The notes under the pieces were generated by a model. The model saw nothing but the letters and a program-made list of their open reading frames with translations, ran no database searches and had not been told where the DNA came from. 64,000 nucleotides of DNA, from the NCBI RefSeq assembly GCF_036373705.1, contig NC_089863.1, positions 800,001 through 864,000 of the forward strand. The letters are read 5' to 3'. Positions 1 to 12,739 of the stretch are shown in pieces. Positions within the stretch are counted from its first letter, which is position 1. Every line of letters starts with the position of its first letter. A program made the translations under genes and the position numbers. Origin of the DNA: Amia ocellicauda. Its lineage: Eukaryota > Chordata > Actinopteri > Amiiformes > Amiidae.

Positions 1-249
1 CCCATATATACAGGTCTGAATACATATATATGTATATTCGGTGTATATAGATATAGTGTCTATATTAGTACTGGAAGCGCAATATGTAAAAACATGCGTA
101 GCTTATGAGTGAGAGATTGTGGTTCCCCCGTCTCTCCTCATGTCTTCTTTCTTCCCTCTCTCTCCTCTTCACTTCTTCTTCTGTGTCTGTCTCCGTCTCT
201 TCTTTCTTCAGTTTCTCTCTCCCTCCCTCCCTCTCTCCCTCTCCCTCTC

Positions 250-345
250 TTATGCACGGGACTCTTTCTTGCTGTGTGGTTTGTTTCCCAGCAGAGAGTC
301 GATCTCACTGACCGTCTGTGGGGTCATCTGAGACAGGATCTGCGC

Positions 346-383
<38 letters not shown>

Positions 384-3300
384 GAGGGATAGGGAAAGGG
401 AAAGGGGAAGGTAGGCAGAGATCAGGAGAATGGAGGAACAGGGAGGAGGAAGATAGAGGAAGGAGGCAGGGGGAGAGAGAGATAGGAGAGAGAGAGGGAG
501 AAGGAATGAGGGAGATTAAAGGTGGAGGGAGGGAGACAGGAAGGATAGAGATAGAGGGGGGTTAATTATAATTCATGTTGGGGCATCACACAGATGTTCC
601 AGATGTTACTGTAGCGCATGTGAAGTTACAGATGTTACACAGATGTTATTGCAGAGACAACAGCGTGTGATGTTACAGATGTTACACAGCTGTTACAATA
701 CAGAGATGATGTAGAAGTAGGTCCTGCAGTAACAGAGAGGGAGAGTGGAGCTACACACAGATGTTAAGGAAGACAGCGTGTTGTTACACACAGATGTTAA
801 GGAAGACAATGTGTTGTCACATACAGATGTTTCAGGAAGACAGCGTGTTGTTACAATACAGATGTTGCAGGAAAACAGTATGTTACAATACAGATGTTAA
901 GGAAGACAACGTGTTGTTACAATACAGATGTTAAGGAAGACAGCGTGTTGTTACACACAGATGGTAAGGAAGACAGCGTGTTGTTACACACAGATGGTAA
1001 GGAAGACAGCGTGTTGTTACAATACAGATGTTAAGGAAGACAGTGTGTTGTTACAATACAGATGTTAAGGAAGACAACGTGTTGTTACACACAGATGTTA
1101 AGGAAGACAGTGTGTTGTTACATACAGATGTTTCAGGAAGACAGTGTGTTGTTACAATACAGATGTTAAGGAAGACAGCGTGTTGTTACATACAGATGTT
1201 GCAGGAAGACAGTGTGTTGTTACAATACAGATGTTAAGGAAGACAGTATGTTACAATACAGATGTTAAGGAGGACAGCATCTTGTTACACACAGATGTTA
1301 AGGAAGACAGTGTGTTGTTACATACAGATGTTTCAGGAAGACAGTGTGTTGTTACAATACAGATGTTAAGGAAGACAGTATGTTACAATACAGATGTTAA
1401 GGAAGACAACGTGTTGTTACACACAGATGTTAAGGACGACAGCGTGTTGTTACACACAGATGGTAAGGAAGACAGTGTGTTGTTACAATACAGATGTTAA
1501 GGAAGACAGTATGTTACAATACAGATGTTAAGGAAGACAACGTGTTGTTACACACAGATGTTAAGGAAGACAGTATGTTACAATACAGATGTTAAGGAAG
1601 ACAACGTGTTGTTACACACAGATGTTAAGGAAGACAGCGTGTTGTTACACACAGATGTTAAGGAAGACAGCGTGTTGTTACAATACAGATGTTAAGGAAG
1701 ACAGTATGTTACAATACAGATGTTAAGGAAGACAACGTGTTGTTACACACAGATGTTAAGGAAGACAGCGTGTTGTTACAATACAGATGTTAAGGAAGAC
1801 AGCGTGTTGTTACACACAGATGGTAAGGAAGACAGCGTGTTGTTACAATACAGATGTTAAGGAAGACAGCGTGTTGTTACACACAGATGTTGCAGGTAGA
1901 CAGTGTTGTTACATGCAGATGTTAAGGAAGACAGTGTGTTACACACAGATGTTAAGGAAGACAGCATACAGATACAGATGTGACAGACAGGTAGTGTTAG
2001 AAGTAGAGGAGTTAGAGACACAGACAGACAGACAGGTGTGCAGTCGAGACGAGAAAGGCTGCTTCTCACACAGAGACAGATGTTACACACATAGTAATGT
2101 AAGACATAGATACAGATGTTACAGACACAGATGTTGGCGGGGCTCCCGCTGTGACAGGAGGGCCAGTCTTACCCGCAGAGACCCCAGGTTCTCGACCAGC
2201 TGCTCGGTGTTGGACACGCCCAGTAGGACCGAACTGACGCCCTCGCTACGCAAGCACCAGGCTGGGGGACGGGGACTGTGTCACTGAACAATGTACACAG
2301 ACACATAGTGCTGACCACTACCCTGCCCTCACCCCCACCCCACACCCACTGCAGAAACACAAGGGGTCACGAGTGAGATCGAGGAGGTCATGGTGGGGTC
2401 CGTGGCCCGTGGGGGGGTAAAGGGAATAGGGAGATGTGTGGAGGCCAGGGGTCAGGGGTCGTACCGATGGCCAGCTGAGCGGCCGTGCAACCCAGTCTGT
2501 CGGCCAGCAGGTGCAGCTCCTTGATCTTGGCCAGCTGCCGGCGTCCCTCCTCACTGGACATCCTGTCCTTGAGCCACTGATAGCCCTGAGAGAGCGAGAG
2601 AGAGAGAGGGAGAGAATCAGTGAGTGTGTGTCAGTGTGTCAGTGTGGGTCAGTGTGTTTTGGTATCAGTCACTTACCTTCATGGCAGCCCTAGAGCATTC
2701 TGGGATGCCATCACTGTATTTCCCTGTGATCAGTCCACAGGCCAGAGGGGACCAGGTCATCACCCCCACACCTACACACAGACACACACACACATACACA
2801 CATAGGTAGACAGACAGAGCAGTTACATACATGTTAGAGAAGATCATTGTCAACAGTGTGTATACAGTGTGGGTACATTGTGTGTTACAGTGTGTGGTGT
2901 GTGTCAGTGTACAGTGTGTCAGTATGTGTACAGTGTGTTGTACACCGATCAGCCATAACATTATAACCACTGACAGGTGAAGTGAATATCACTGATAATC
3001 TCGTTATCATGGCACCTGTCAGTGGGTGGGATATATTAGGCAGCAAGTGAACATTTTGTCCTCAAAGTTGATGTATTAGAAGCAGGAAAAATGGGCAGCG
3101 TAAGGATCTGAGCGACTTTGACAAGGGCCAGATTGTGATGGCTAGACGACGGGGTCAGAGCATCTCCAAAACTGCAGCTCTTGTGGGGTGTTCCCGGTCT
3201 GCAGTGGTCAGTACCTATCAAAAGTGTCCAAGGAAGGAAAAGCGGTGAACCAGCGACAGGGTCATGGGCGGCCAAGGCTCATTAATGCACATGGGGAGCG

Positions 3301-4941
3301 AAGGCTGGCCCGTGTGGTCCGATCCAACAGACGAGCTACTGTAGCTGAAATTGCTGAAAAAGTGAATGCTGGTTCTGATAGAAAGGTGTCAGAACACACA
3401 GTGCATCGCAGTTTGTTGCGTATGGGGCTGCGTAGCCGCAGACCAGTCAGGGTGCCCATGCTGACCCCTGTCCACTGCCGAAAGCGCCTACAATGGGCAC
3501 GTGAGCATCAGAACTGGACCACGGAGCAATGGAAGAAGGTGGCCTGGTCTGATGAATCACGAGTTCAAGGTGTTGACTTGGCCTCCAAATTCCCCAGATC
3601 TCAATCCAATCGAGCATCTGTGGGATGTGCTGGACAAACAAGTCCGATCCATGGAGGCCCCACCTCGCAACTTACAGGACTTAAAGGATCTGCTGCTGAC
3701 GTCTTGGTGCCAGATACCACAGCACACCTTCAGAGGTCTAGTGGAGTCCATGCCTCGACGGGTCAGGGCTGTTTTGGCGGCAAAAGGGGGACCTACACAG
3801 TATTAGGCAGGTGGTCATAATGTTATGGCTGATCGGTGTATACAGTCTGTGTCAGTATGTGTACAGTGTGTGTGCTGCGTGTAGTTCAGTATTTTCAGGG
3901 TGCAATGATTGTATGTTCTTTCAAATTCATTGTGTGACCAGTGTGTGTACAGCAACTCACCGATCTTGTGGTAGAGCTCGGGCAGCTGCACCTCCACCTT
4001 GTCCCTCTGGAAGTAGTGGTACTCCGCCTGCTCACACACCGGTGGGGTCAGGTTGAACTGCCGAGCCACCGAGTATGCCTCCTGGGGGGCAGGGAGACCG
4101 GGGGGACAGGGTTAAACACACAGACACATGCACACACACACACAGATACACATACAAACACACACACACAGTGTCAGAGCTGTGGTCAGTATGGTCAGTG
4201 CCTCACCATGATCTCCATAGCGCTCCAGCGGGACGTTCCCCAGTACATCGCCATCCCCTGGTTAATGACAAAGGTCATCGCCCGCACCACCTCTGAAACA
4301 GACACACAACACGCTAGCAACACGCGACCACACACCAGCAACACAGAGCGCACACACACCAGCAGTGTACACAAGTGGCAACACAAGAGCAACATAGAGC
4401 GACTGACTGACTGACTGACTAACTGACTGACACACTGACTGACTGATTGACACACTGACTTACTGACTGACACACTCACCCTCCATGGGGCTGTTCACGT
4501 CGGTGCGGTTGGCAAACACGATGTCCACGTACTCCAGCTGCAGCCGGGCCAGGGAGGCCTTGAGCCCTGCGGGGGGAGGGGCACGGGGTCAGGAGGTTGA
4601 CCACATGCACAACAGGGTCAGGGGTCAGGGAGACAGAGTGGGGTCGGGGTCATGTGATCAACCTCAGGCCCAGAGGCAGCTGGGAACGCCTCGGTGTACC
4701 TTCAATGATGTGCTTCCTGGACAGCCCTCTCTCTGTCTCCGCCCTGGTGGACAACATGAGCAGCAGTCAGGGACACCAGCTGTACAAGCAGTGTAATGTA
4801 GTGTAATATAGTATACTGCAATATAGTGAAGTATAGGGCAGTGCAGTGTAGTATAGTGCAGTGAAGTTTAAACTGACTGTCTGACTGACTTACTGTCCTC
4901 CCCAGTAAATCTTCGTCGTAATGACAAAACTGGAACGCCTG

Positions 4942-4978
<37 letters not shown>

Positions 4979-5202
4979 AGGAGGGAGGAGGGAGAGTGAA
5001 ACTTCAGACAGAAACTTCGACTGTCTTGAGCTTTTTAAAGGTATCTATTTATTGATCTTGTTCTTTTTACCTCCAGCCTTTCTTCTTGATGATGTTTCCC
5101 AAGGTGACTTCAGCTCTGAGAGAGAGAGACAGAGAGAGAGGGAGAGAGGGAGAGTGTGTGAATATATTACTGTATTAACTCTCTCACACACAGACAAACA
5201 CA

Positions 5203-5236
<34 letters not shown>

Positions 5237-7457
5237 ATGAAACACTGCAGTTCCGTCTGTGGCCACCAGGCTCTGTATTGTTCTCTTTAATGGCAACCAC
5301 TTCCCTGCCTGACTGACAGCTCCAGGTGAACTGGGGGGTGTGCAGGTGGGCACTGGGGTGAAGGAGTACAAGGGTACAAGGAGACTGGGGGTGGAGGTGT
5401 GGGGTCGTGGGGGGTGTGTGCTGACTGACCTGCCAGACGCGTACACCTCCGCTGTGTCAAACAGGTTGATGCCATTCTCGTATGCAATCGTCATGAGGTT
5501 CTCTGCCATCTGCAGCCAGACAGACACACGGACAGGGTGTTAGACACACAGACAGGCAGACAGACAGAAAGACACACGGACAGGGTGTTGGACACAGACA
5601 GGCAGACAGACAGACAGACAGACACACGGACAGGGTGTTGGACACAGACAGGCAGACAGACAGACAGACAGACAGACACACGGACAGGGTGTTAGACACA
5701 GAGACAGGCAGACTGACAGACACACGGACAGGGTGTTGGACACACAGACAGACAGACAGACAGACACACGGACAGGGTGTTGGACACACAGACAGGCAGA
5801 CTGACAGAGAGACAGACACATGGACAGGGTGTTGGACACACAGACAGGCAGACAGACAGCCAGACAGACACACGGACAGGGTGTTAGACACACAGACAGG
5901 CAGACTGACAGACACACGGCCAGGGTGTTGGACACACAGACAGGCAGACAGACAGACAGACAGACAGACACACGGACAGGGTGTTGGACACACAGACAGG
6001 CAGACAGACAGCCAGACAGACACACGGACAGGGTGTTAGACACACAGACAGGCAGACTGACAGACACACGGCCAGGGTGTTGGACACACAGACAGGCAGA
6101 CTGACAGACACACGGCCAGGGTGTTGGACACACAGACAGGCAGACTGTCAGTCAGTCTGTCAGTCAGTGTATTCCTGCAGTATCTCACCTCGTCTGAGAT
6201 CTGAGAGCCGAACGTCACCCAGGTCCCTGAAAAAACAACAGCTTCAATTTATATAGCGCCTTTCACCTTCCAGTATACGAGTACTGCATATAGCACTTTC
6301 CAAGACAAGACAGAGATCAAGACTGAAAGCAGATGTCTTCAGATCAGACCTATCCTACTACATAACTGCAGAGCATTGTGGGATTGCGGCCCTCTTCCCT
6401 GGGCTCTTAGTTACCGAGCCAGACCTTAATTAATTAATCATTAGGATTAATTGACCTCCCTGTTATTGAGTCTCATCTGAAAACAATTAAGGATAAAGCA
6501 TTCTGGTTAATTACATTTTGCTTAAGCTAAGGTTAGAGTTCAGGGTTGAAACCTGCAGTCCCCATAGTGCAGTCTGGGCTCTAAACTATACTATACTATA
6601 CTATACTATACTATACTATACTATACTATTCTTTACTATCTGTACTATTCTATGCTATACTATACTATACTGCACTGGCCCAAACTGAATAATATTTTTC
6701 CAACCGTAACCCTATATTTTTTTAGGTCTCTTACCCAGTCCCAGGCACGACACCCTTAGACCAGACTTCCCCAGGTTCCTGTAAAGAGACACAGAGGAGT
6801 TCAAGCAGAGAGGAAACAGACATGGGACTGTGTCTCTGCAGGACCAGGGCTGAGACCCCACTGGACTGGACTGTGTCTCTCAGGACCAAGGCTGAGACCC
6901 TTCTGGACTGGACTGTGTCTCTCAGGACCAGGGCTGAGACCCCACTGGACTGGACTGTGTCTCTCAGGACCAAGGCTGAGACCCTTCTGGACTGGACTGT
7001 GTCTCTCAGGACCAGGGCCGAGACCCCGCTGGACTGGACTGTCTCTCAGGACCAGGGCTGAGACCCTGCTGGACTGGACTGTGTCTCTCAGGACCAGGGC
7101 CGAGACCCCACTGGACTGGACTGTGTCTCTCTGGACCAGGGCTGAGACCCCACTGGACTGGACTGTGTCTTTCCAGCTGAACACAGAATAATTCCTACAA
7201 CATCCAGCAGGATCCACAGACAGGATGAAAAACTGTCCATCTGACTGTCTGGCTATCTGTCCCCCCCCCTCCCTCTGTGTGTCTTTTGTCCCCAGAGACA
7301 GGGAGATGGCAGCAGCTGTGTTTGTTGCTGCCAGCCCCCCCTCACTGGGACCAGCACTGCGCCGAGATCAAACACAGCCAGAGACAGTCTCCTCTGCCTG
7401 AGACACGACCGCTGTGAGACGCCTCTGGGACTCATGAGAGAGAAGCTCCCTGCACTG

Positions 7458-7494
<37 letters not shown>

Positions 7495-8280
7495 TCAGAC
7501 AAAATGACAGATAGACAGACACACACACAGAGACTGAACACTGCACACCTGGAGTATATAGACTATAAACACTGCACACCTGGAGAATAGACTGTACACA
7601 CTGCACACCTGGATTATAGACTGTAAACACTGCACCTGGATTACAGACTGCACACCTGGATTACAGACTGCACACACTGCACACCTGGAGAATAGACTGC
7701 ACACCTGGATTACAGACTGCACACACTGCACACCTGGAGAATAGACTGTACACACTGCACACCTGTAGCACACCTCAACATCACTCAGCCACTCTCACTG
7801 ACAGAGACGAGGAGTTCAGCAACAGGACTGGACACTTGCTCAACTGTCCTCTCTGGCCCTGTCCCACTCACTTGTCCGCTCTGGCCCCACCCTGCTCACC
7901 AGTCCTGTCTCAGCCCCGCCCTGCTCACTGTCCTATCAGGCCCCACCCTGGTTACCTGTCCTGTCTGGCCCCGCCCTGCTCACTGTCCTGAGTCAGCCCC
8001 GCCCTGCTCACCTGTACTTCATGCTGCTGTACTGGTTGCCCGACTCCTTCAGGTGCACGGGCAGCTGGGCGGTGTTGTGGATCACGCTGCGCGTCGTCAC
8101 GGCGATGGCGCGGGGTCTGGCGGTGCATGCGGGGGGGTTGTGGTGGTGACCCGGCCCATTGCCCCCCGGACCGCCGCCCCCTGGGCAGCCCCCCCCCGGA
8201 CCTGAGCGCAGGCCGCACAGCCGGTCCTCACTGCCCCGGCTCTTCAGGTTGTGCTCCGTACACGCGATCGACACCTGCAT
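250..8280 (-). CDS. kcnab3: Voltage-gated potassium channel beta-3 subunit (Kv-beta, aldo-keto reductase fold), 14 exons
   Basis: Exons, 5' to 3' on the minus strand: 8280-8012, 6778-6735, 6226-6189, 5509-5430, 5115-5071, 4938-4894, 4743-4700, 4566-4480, 4292-4207, 4081-3961, 2771-2677, 2585-2465, 2261-2173, 339-250 (TAA). I read AG/GT borders at every junction and all phases agree; the sum is 1254 nt, 417 aa (human about 404). Kv-beta subunits bind the T1 domain of Kv1 channels in the cytosol and modulate inactivation. The N terminus [15 protein letters not shown] with Cys7 matches the Kv-beta1/3 inactivation-ball type. The glycine-rich linker after EDRLCG and the C-terminal [10 protein letters not shown] point to beta-3. 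AKR catalytic residues are present: Asp135 and Tyr140 (FDTAEVY), Lys168 (ITTKIYWGG) and Asn208 (FANR). The last intron holds a 1.2 kb minisatellite and intron 10 a Tc1 remnant. The gene looks intact. In human it neighbours TRAPPC1, as here. Confidence 0.95.
752..1982. repeat. 33-34 bp minisatellite in the last kcnab3 intron
   Basis: Roughly 35 tandem copies of a unit that reads CAGATGTTAAGGAAGACA then a short GTGTTGTTACA-type tail. Tails alternate between ACACA and ACAATA endings (33 or 34 bp), and some units are shortened to about 29-30 bp. It lies in the intron between kcnab3 exons 13 and 14. The ORFs in it (1028-1500) are repeat translations and not genes. Confidence 0.9.
2941..3840 (+). 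mobile_element. Internally deleted Tc1-like transposon in a kcnab3 intron
   Basis: The ends form inverted repeats, TACACCGATCAGCCATAA at left and TTATGGCTGATCGGTGTA at right, each with a flanking TA. The interior carries a broken Tc1 transposase reading with the helix-turn-helix region ([19 protein letters not shown]), then the first catalytic Asp motif WSDESR. This is followed directly, in another frame, by the C-terminal block with [12 protein letters not shown]. The stretch with the second catalytic Asp is missing, so the copy cannot encode an active enzyme. Its 900 bp is short of the 1.2-1.6 kb usual for full Tc1 elements. Confidence 0.9.
5520..6150. repeat. CAGACAGA-rich minisatellite in a kcnab3 intron
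   Basis: About a dozen imperfect units of roughly 45-60 bp, each with GGACAGGGTGTTGGACACA or GGACAGGGTGTTAGACACA followed by a variable run of GACA tetranucleotides. The array directly abuts kcnab3 exon 4 (starting 5509) and lies between exons 3 and 4. The 130-190 aa ORFs on both strands here are repeat translations. Confidence 0.9.
6582..6672. repeat. CTATA pentanucleotide microsatellite
   Basis: Tandem ACTAT/CTATA repeats with a few interruptions, in kcnab3 intron 2. Confidence 0.85.
6829..7172. repeat. 42-bp minisatellite in kcnab3 intron 1
   Basis: About eight units of 42 bp (for example CTGAG at 6850 and 6892) built around CTGAGACCCCACTGGACT and TGTGTCTCTCAGGACCA. The same unit, in the opposite orientation, is found at 27048-27290 and 32595-32718. 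Confidence 0.9.
7535..7770. repeat. AGGTGTGCAGTGTGT-type minisatellite
   Basis: Imperfect tandem units containing CTGCACACCTGGA with variable ATTACAGACTG or GAATAGACTG spacers, in kcnab3 intron 1. A related array in the opposite orientation is at 12740-13345. Confidence 0.7.
8012..8280 (-). CDS. kcnab3: kcnab3 first coding exon in a GC-rich block
   Basis: This exon encodes the first 89 residues. The start ATG (8278-8280 on the minus strand) was chosen because MQVSIACTE is the conserved Kv-beta1/3 N terminus; an in-frame ATG 14 codons upstream gives no conserved sequence. The middle is Gly/Pro/His-rich. The exon ends ATGAAGTACAG|gtgagc and is joined in phase 2 to 6778. Surrounding DNA (about 8080-8260) is CpG-rich, as expected near a promoter. 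Upstream untranslated exons were not identified. Confidence 0.9.
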
Positions 8281-9296
8281 CACGCCAAGCACACACGCCA
8301 AGCACACGCGCCAAGTACACACGCTAAGACACGGGCGTCACCCACAAGTTGTGCTAACTGACCAAGACAGTAGCCCACAGCACAGCTCACTGGACACGGA
8401 CTCACTGGACACCACCTGACCGGACGGCACGGGTCACTGCGATCCAGCCGCTGGTTCAGGCTGGAGCGCACTGTCCAACACACACACGCATCCCCCCCAG
8501 TGGCAGACCAGCGGTGGGCCAACGTCACAGCGAGCAAAGAAGCGCTGGACACCGGAGATTGGGCGTCCACAGTGCTCTCACTCTGCCCTCACTCTGCCCT
8601 CTCTCTTCCCTCTCTCTTCCCTCTCTCTGCCCTCGCTCTTCCCTCGCTCCGTCCTGCCCCAACTCCCTTCGACTCCGCCCTCCACAACTGACCGAAGGGG
8701 GTAAAATGGCACAGACAGACCAGAGATGCACAGCAGAGACCGGCACAGCTCCGGACTCGGCACCAGCACGGCCCGCTGCGGTTAGGGCACTGAGCACCAC
8801 GGCACACGCTGGGGCACCCCCGGGCACACTACCAGTCAGAACTGGCACCAGGACCGGACCCAAGGGCAAGACCCCCACCTGGCAGGGTACAAGCACTCAG
8901 AGTGGCACCCTGGAACCCCACGCGCAGGCACAGCCTTCTGGAGACGATGAGGGCTATGGTGACTGCGGTGTGCCACGTGGCCCCGGCGAACCGCAGAGCA
9001 GCGAAGCCAACCGTCCGGCGGACAGAGAGAGAGAGGAGGATGGATGGAGACGGCACGGTCCGATGCCCCTCGCCTGCCCTGGTGCTGCCTCCTCCCTTAG
9101 TGCCTCGTCCGCCCTTCTCTCCTGTCGAGTGGCGGTTATCTCCGTGCCGGTGTGGCTGCAGTGGCTGTTCTTGTTGCACAGTCACTCTGCTCTGATGCCA
9201 CAAACTGCAGCCCCTGCTAGTATCTCCCCTCAGACAGACACACACTCACAACACAAGCCACAGGAAAGCACTTGCTTGCTGGTGCGCCTCTCCCTT

Positions 9297-9336
<40 letters not shown>

Positions 9337-11144
9337 GCACTGGCTTGTGATCCGTATGCAGTCGCAGAGCGCCGTAGTCATGATCAGCAAAATCCCCCCC
9401 CCAAAGAAAAGACAAATGAAAGAAGAATCTGCTAGGAAAGACAGACGCGCAGACGGGACAGACAGACACACGCACTCCCCCACTCACACACAGACACACA
9501 GACAGACAGACAGACAGACAGACAGGCAGGCGATCCGGATGGTGTCGGCTCTGATCCGCAGTCACAGACAGTCACTCGCTCACTCTCTCCTGCATACGAT
9601 ACAGCAGAGCCTGCCTGCCTCTCTCTCTCCCTCTCTCTCTCTCGCTCTCACACACACACTGACAGAATCTCTCGCTCTCTCTCTCTCTACCTCTCACACA
9701 CACACTGCTTCTTCCACAGCTACAGCAAGACACACAACAAATAAAAACATATATTTAAAATTAAATAAATATTTTAAAATATATAAATATGCCTAATATA
9801 AATAGATACATACATATATATACACACACACTCACACACACACACGTACGGAATTTGAATACAGACCCCTCCTACACATGCACACACACAGTATGTAAAT
9901 GCCTCCCTCTGACACACCCACCCTCTCTTCTCCCTCTCTCTCTCTCTCTTTCTCCTCCTGTCACTCTGGCTTTTGCTCACCCTCCCCCCCATCCCTCTCT
10001 CTCTCTCCATCTCTCCTCCCCCCTCCTTCTCTCTCTCCCTCTCTTCCTCCTGCCACTCTCTCTCTCTCTCTCTCTCCGGCACCGGCTGATCGTCACACAG
10101 CAGCTTGTTAACCCTGCGCACGCCTGAGGTCCCGTCTCCTGCACACTCCGCACCGCCCGGCTGACTGAGGGCCAATGCAGCGGGCGATGTGTGACAGTGG
10201 CCACGAAGAGAAATAAAATCATTGCATTGTAAAAAATGAAAACATACACACACACACGCACACACACACACACACACACACAGAGTATGGTACAGTGTAG
10301 TGCAGTTTAGTACAGTAGAGTAAACAACAGTGGATTATACCATATAGTACAGTATGGTATAGTACAGAAGATTGTGTGTGTGTGTGTGTGTTTGAGAGTG
10401 TGTGTGAGTATGTGTGTGTGAGTCTGTGTGTGTGTCTGTGCTGTGTGAGTGTGAGTGAGTGTGTGAGTTTGAGTGTGAGCGTGTGTGTGTGTATGTGTGT
10501 GAGTGTGAGTTTGTCTGCACTGTATGTGTGTGTCTGTGCTGTGTGAGCGTGTGTGTGTGTGTGTCTGCGCAGTATTAATACAAAGCCTCGTTGAGGATGA
10601 ATCAGAATAATAAAATAGAAACACAATCTAATCAGACTGTTTGTATCCCGAGCTGCACTGGTGCCCCCCTGTGGCAGAACCATTGACTGCAGCACCATCG
10701 CTGCCATAAAGACCGTTTCATCGCACCTCCACACTGATGAGCACGAGGGCCTGTTATAAAGCACCGAGACACACCTAACTGACTCACTACCTGTCTGTCT
10801 GTCTGTCTGTCTGTCTTCCTGTCCTGTGGTCCATCTGTCCTCCTGTCCTCAGATGCCGCTCAGAGGGAGGTTAAGTCTCCTGGGGCAGAAAATCAGCTTT
10901 GACAGAGAAATAGCGTCGTATGGATTCATATTCATACACAGCCACGCACTAATCTGACCGATAAACACACTGATAGGAAAAAGTGTGTGTTGGGGGGGTC
11001 TGCAATCTGGCAGCAGAGAGATAATACCTCAGAATATGACTTAACCCCATCAGTGCTGGGACCCCCCGCCAACACACACACACATACACACACACACACA
11101 CAGATATACTCACTCACACACACACACACACATACTCACACACA

Positions 11145-11185
<41 letters not shown>

Positions 11186-11250
11186 TCACACACACACGCA
11201 GACACACACACACACTCTCTCTCTTTCACACACACACACACAGACATACT

Positions 11251-11282
<32 letters not shown>

Positions 11283-11719
11283 ACATATTCATACCATCTG
11301 CATCATATTACTTTCAGAGTTCTCATACTCTGTTCCAGCAGAAACACAGTACAGTGCGCTGGGCAGAGCAGTCACTCAGGGACAGCAGAGCAGCAGTGGA
11401 GTAGTGCAGTAGTATAGTAGTGTAGTTGTGTTGTAGTGCAGTAGAGCAGTAGTACAGTGGTGCAGTGTTACAATATGTACAGTAGTGCAGAAGTGCAGTG
11501 TTACAATATTACAGCACTGTATTGCAGTATTGCAATAGTGTAGTAGAGCAATAGTACACGTAGCCCATGGCCGTGTGCTGGGTGGTGCAGTCGCTGAGCT
11601 GAGGGACAGCAGTGCAGTAGTGTAGTAGTACAGTATTGCAGTGTTCCAGTATTACAGTAGTGCAATAGTGTAGTAATGTAGACGTGCAGTAGTGTACTGG
11701 TGTAGTAGAGCAGTAGTAC
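8281..11719. other. Intergenic microsatellite-rich DNA upstream of kcnab3
   Basis: No coding sequence recognised. It holds a GC-rich 5' flank of kcnab3 to about 9.3 kb, a CT run at 9301-9334, CA/GACA runs at 9470-9530, an AT-rich patch at 9720-9830, further CT runs at 9935-10075, a GT-rich stretch at 10370-10565 and a CA-rich stretch at 11070-11285. ORFs here are low-complexity Ser/Leu or Thr/His translations. Confidence 0.75.
11400..11715. repeat. GTAGTGCAGTA-type simple repeat
   Basis: Imperfect short units such as AGTAGTGCAGTAGTGTAGTA flank and partly contain the echo of the 11720-12041 exon. A similar ACTGCACTATAC-type low-complexity run (12070-12300) lies on the other side of that exon. 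Confidence 0.6.
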
Positions 11720-12041
11720 CTGTAGCCCATGGCTGTGCGCTGGGCGATGCAGTCACTCAGAGACAGGCCACTCTCGCACAGGAACAGCTCCAGGCGCCGG
11801 CGCTCCATCAGCCTCCGCGCTGCCTGCAGGATCTGGGATGCCAGCACGCCGTTCTCGTCCTTGGCCACTCCCCCTGCGCTGTCCCCCACCTGCCGCTGCG
11901 CCCCCGGGACCCCGCCAGACCCCAGGACACCCGCCCTGGGCCGCTTGCTGCTGGAGATCCCGTACAGCTCCTCCACCGTGAACTTGCCCCCTTTCCCCCC
12001 GCTGCAAGAGCCCCCTACGATCGCCGAGCTGCGAGACGCCC
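11720..12041 (-). CDS. Unrecognised internal exon between kcnab3 and trappc1
   Basis: On the minus strand a good acceptor (tgtttgcag|GGGCG) and a donor (GGCTACAG|gtacta) bound 322 nt with one frame open throughout. Phases are 1 upstream and 2 downstream. The 106-residue product is Gly/Ser-rich at first, then has KFTVEELYGISSSKR, then a basic, probably helical part (ILQAARRLMERRRLELFL) and ends LSDCIAQRTAMGY. I do not recognise the family and found no partner exons, so it could be part of an unidentified gene, a conserved alternative exon or a relic. A shortened echo of its last 13 codons (LSDCTTQHTAMGY) lies at about 11560-11602. Confidence 0.45.
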
Positions 12042-12739
12042 CTGCAAACATGACGCAGACTGTGTCACTGCAGCACACTAGATTATACTGCACTATACCA
12101 CACTTTACCAAACTGAACTATACTGCACTATACTACACGTTACCACACTGAACTATACTGCATTCAACCACAGTTTACCACACTGAACTATACTACACTA
12201 CTCTGCGCTACACTATGCTGCACTACACAACACTATACTGCACTACACAACAGTATACTGCACTACATTGCACTACACAACACTATACTGCACTTCACTG
12301 TCCACACTGTGCTCCCTCTTGGAGTGTGTGCTGCCCCAGTCTCCCAAATTCCTCCTCAGTCCATTGTCTTGTGAAGATGCACTGGGGCAGCCTGACCACA
12401 CTCTGTGACCAGGACACACACACACACACAAACACACTCTGTGACCAGGACACACACACAGGGAGACCGTCAGTGGGGGACAGTGCCTATCGGTTTGCTC
12501 GATCTTTCTGTGTCTCTCGCTCTCAGTCTCCGTCTCGCAAATGAGCGGGAGGATGGATTTGCAGACGATGTCCTTCAGAAAGGAGGGGAATAAATGGGAA
12601 GAGAAACAGATTTGCTGTAATTCCTCTTCATCCTGTGGCCCAGATTAGAGGGGCCGACAGAAAGGGCAAATGCTCCCGATACTGCCAATAGACTCACACT
12701 GTCACCATTGCCAAACACAGACACAGCATGGGCATGTGC

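Noticed and set aside
752-1982. CRISPR-like regular array
   Set aside because: Repeats are contiguous with no unique spacers, in a vertebrate intron; it is a minisatellite.
5457-6133. Cys/Leu/Val- or Thr/Asp-repeat ORFs on both strands
   Set aside because: Minisatellite within a kcnab3 intron.
8514-9350. 278-codon plus-strand ORF
   Set aside because: Runs through CT microsatellites at both ends with low-complexity Pro/Ala/Ser content; no recognisable protein.
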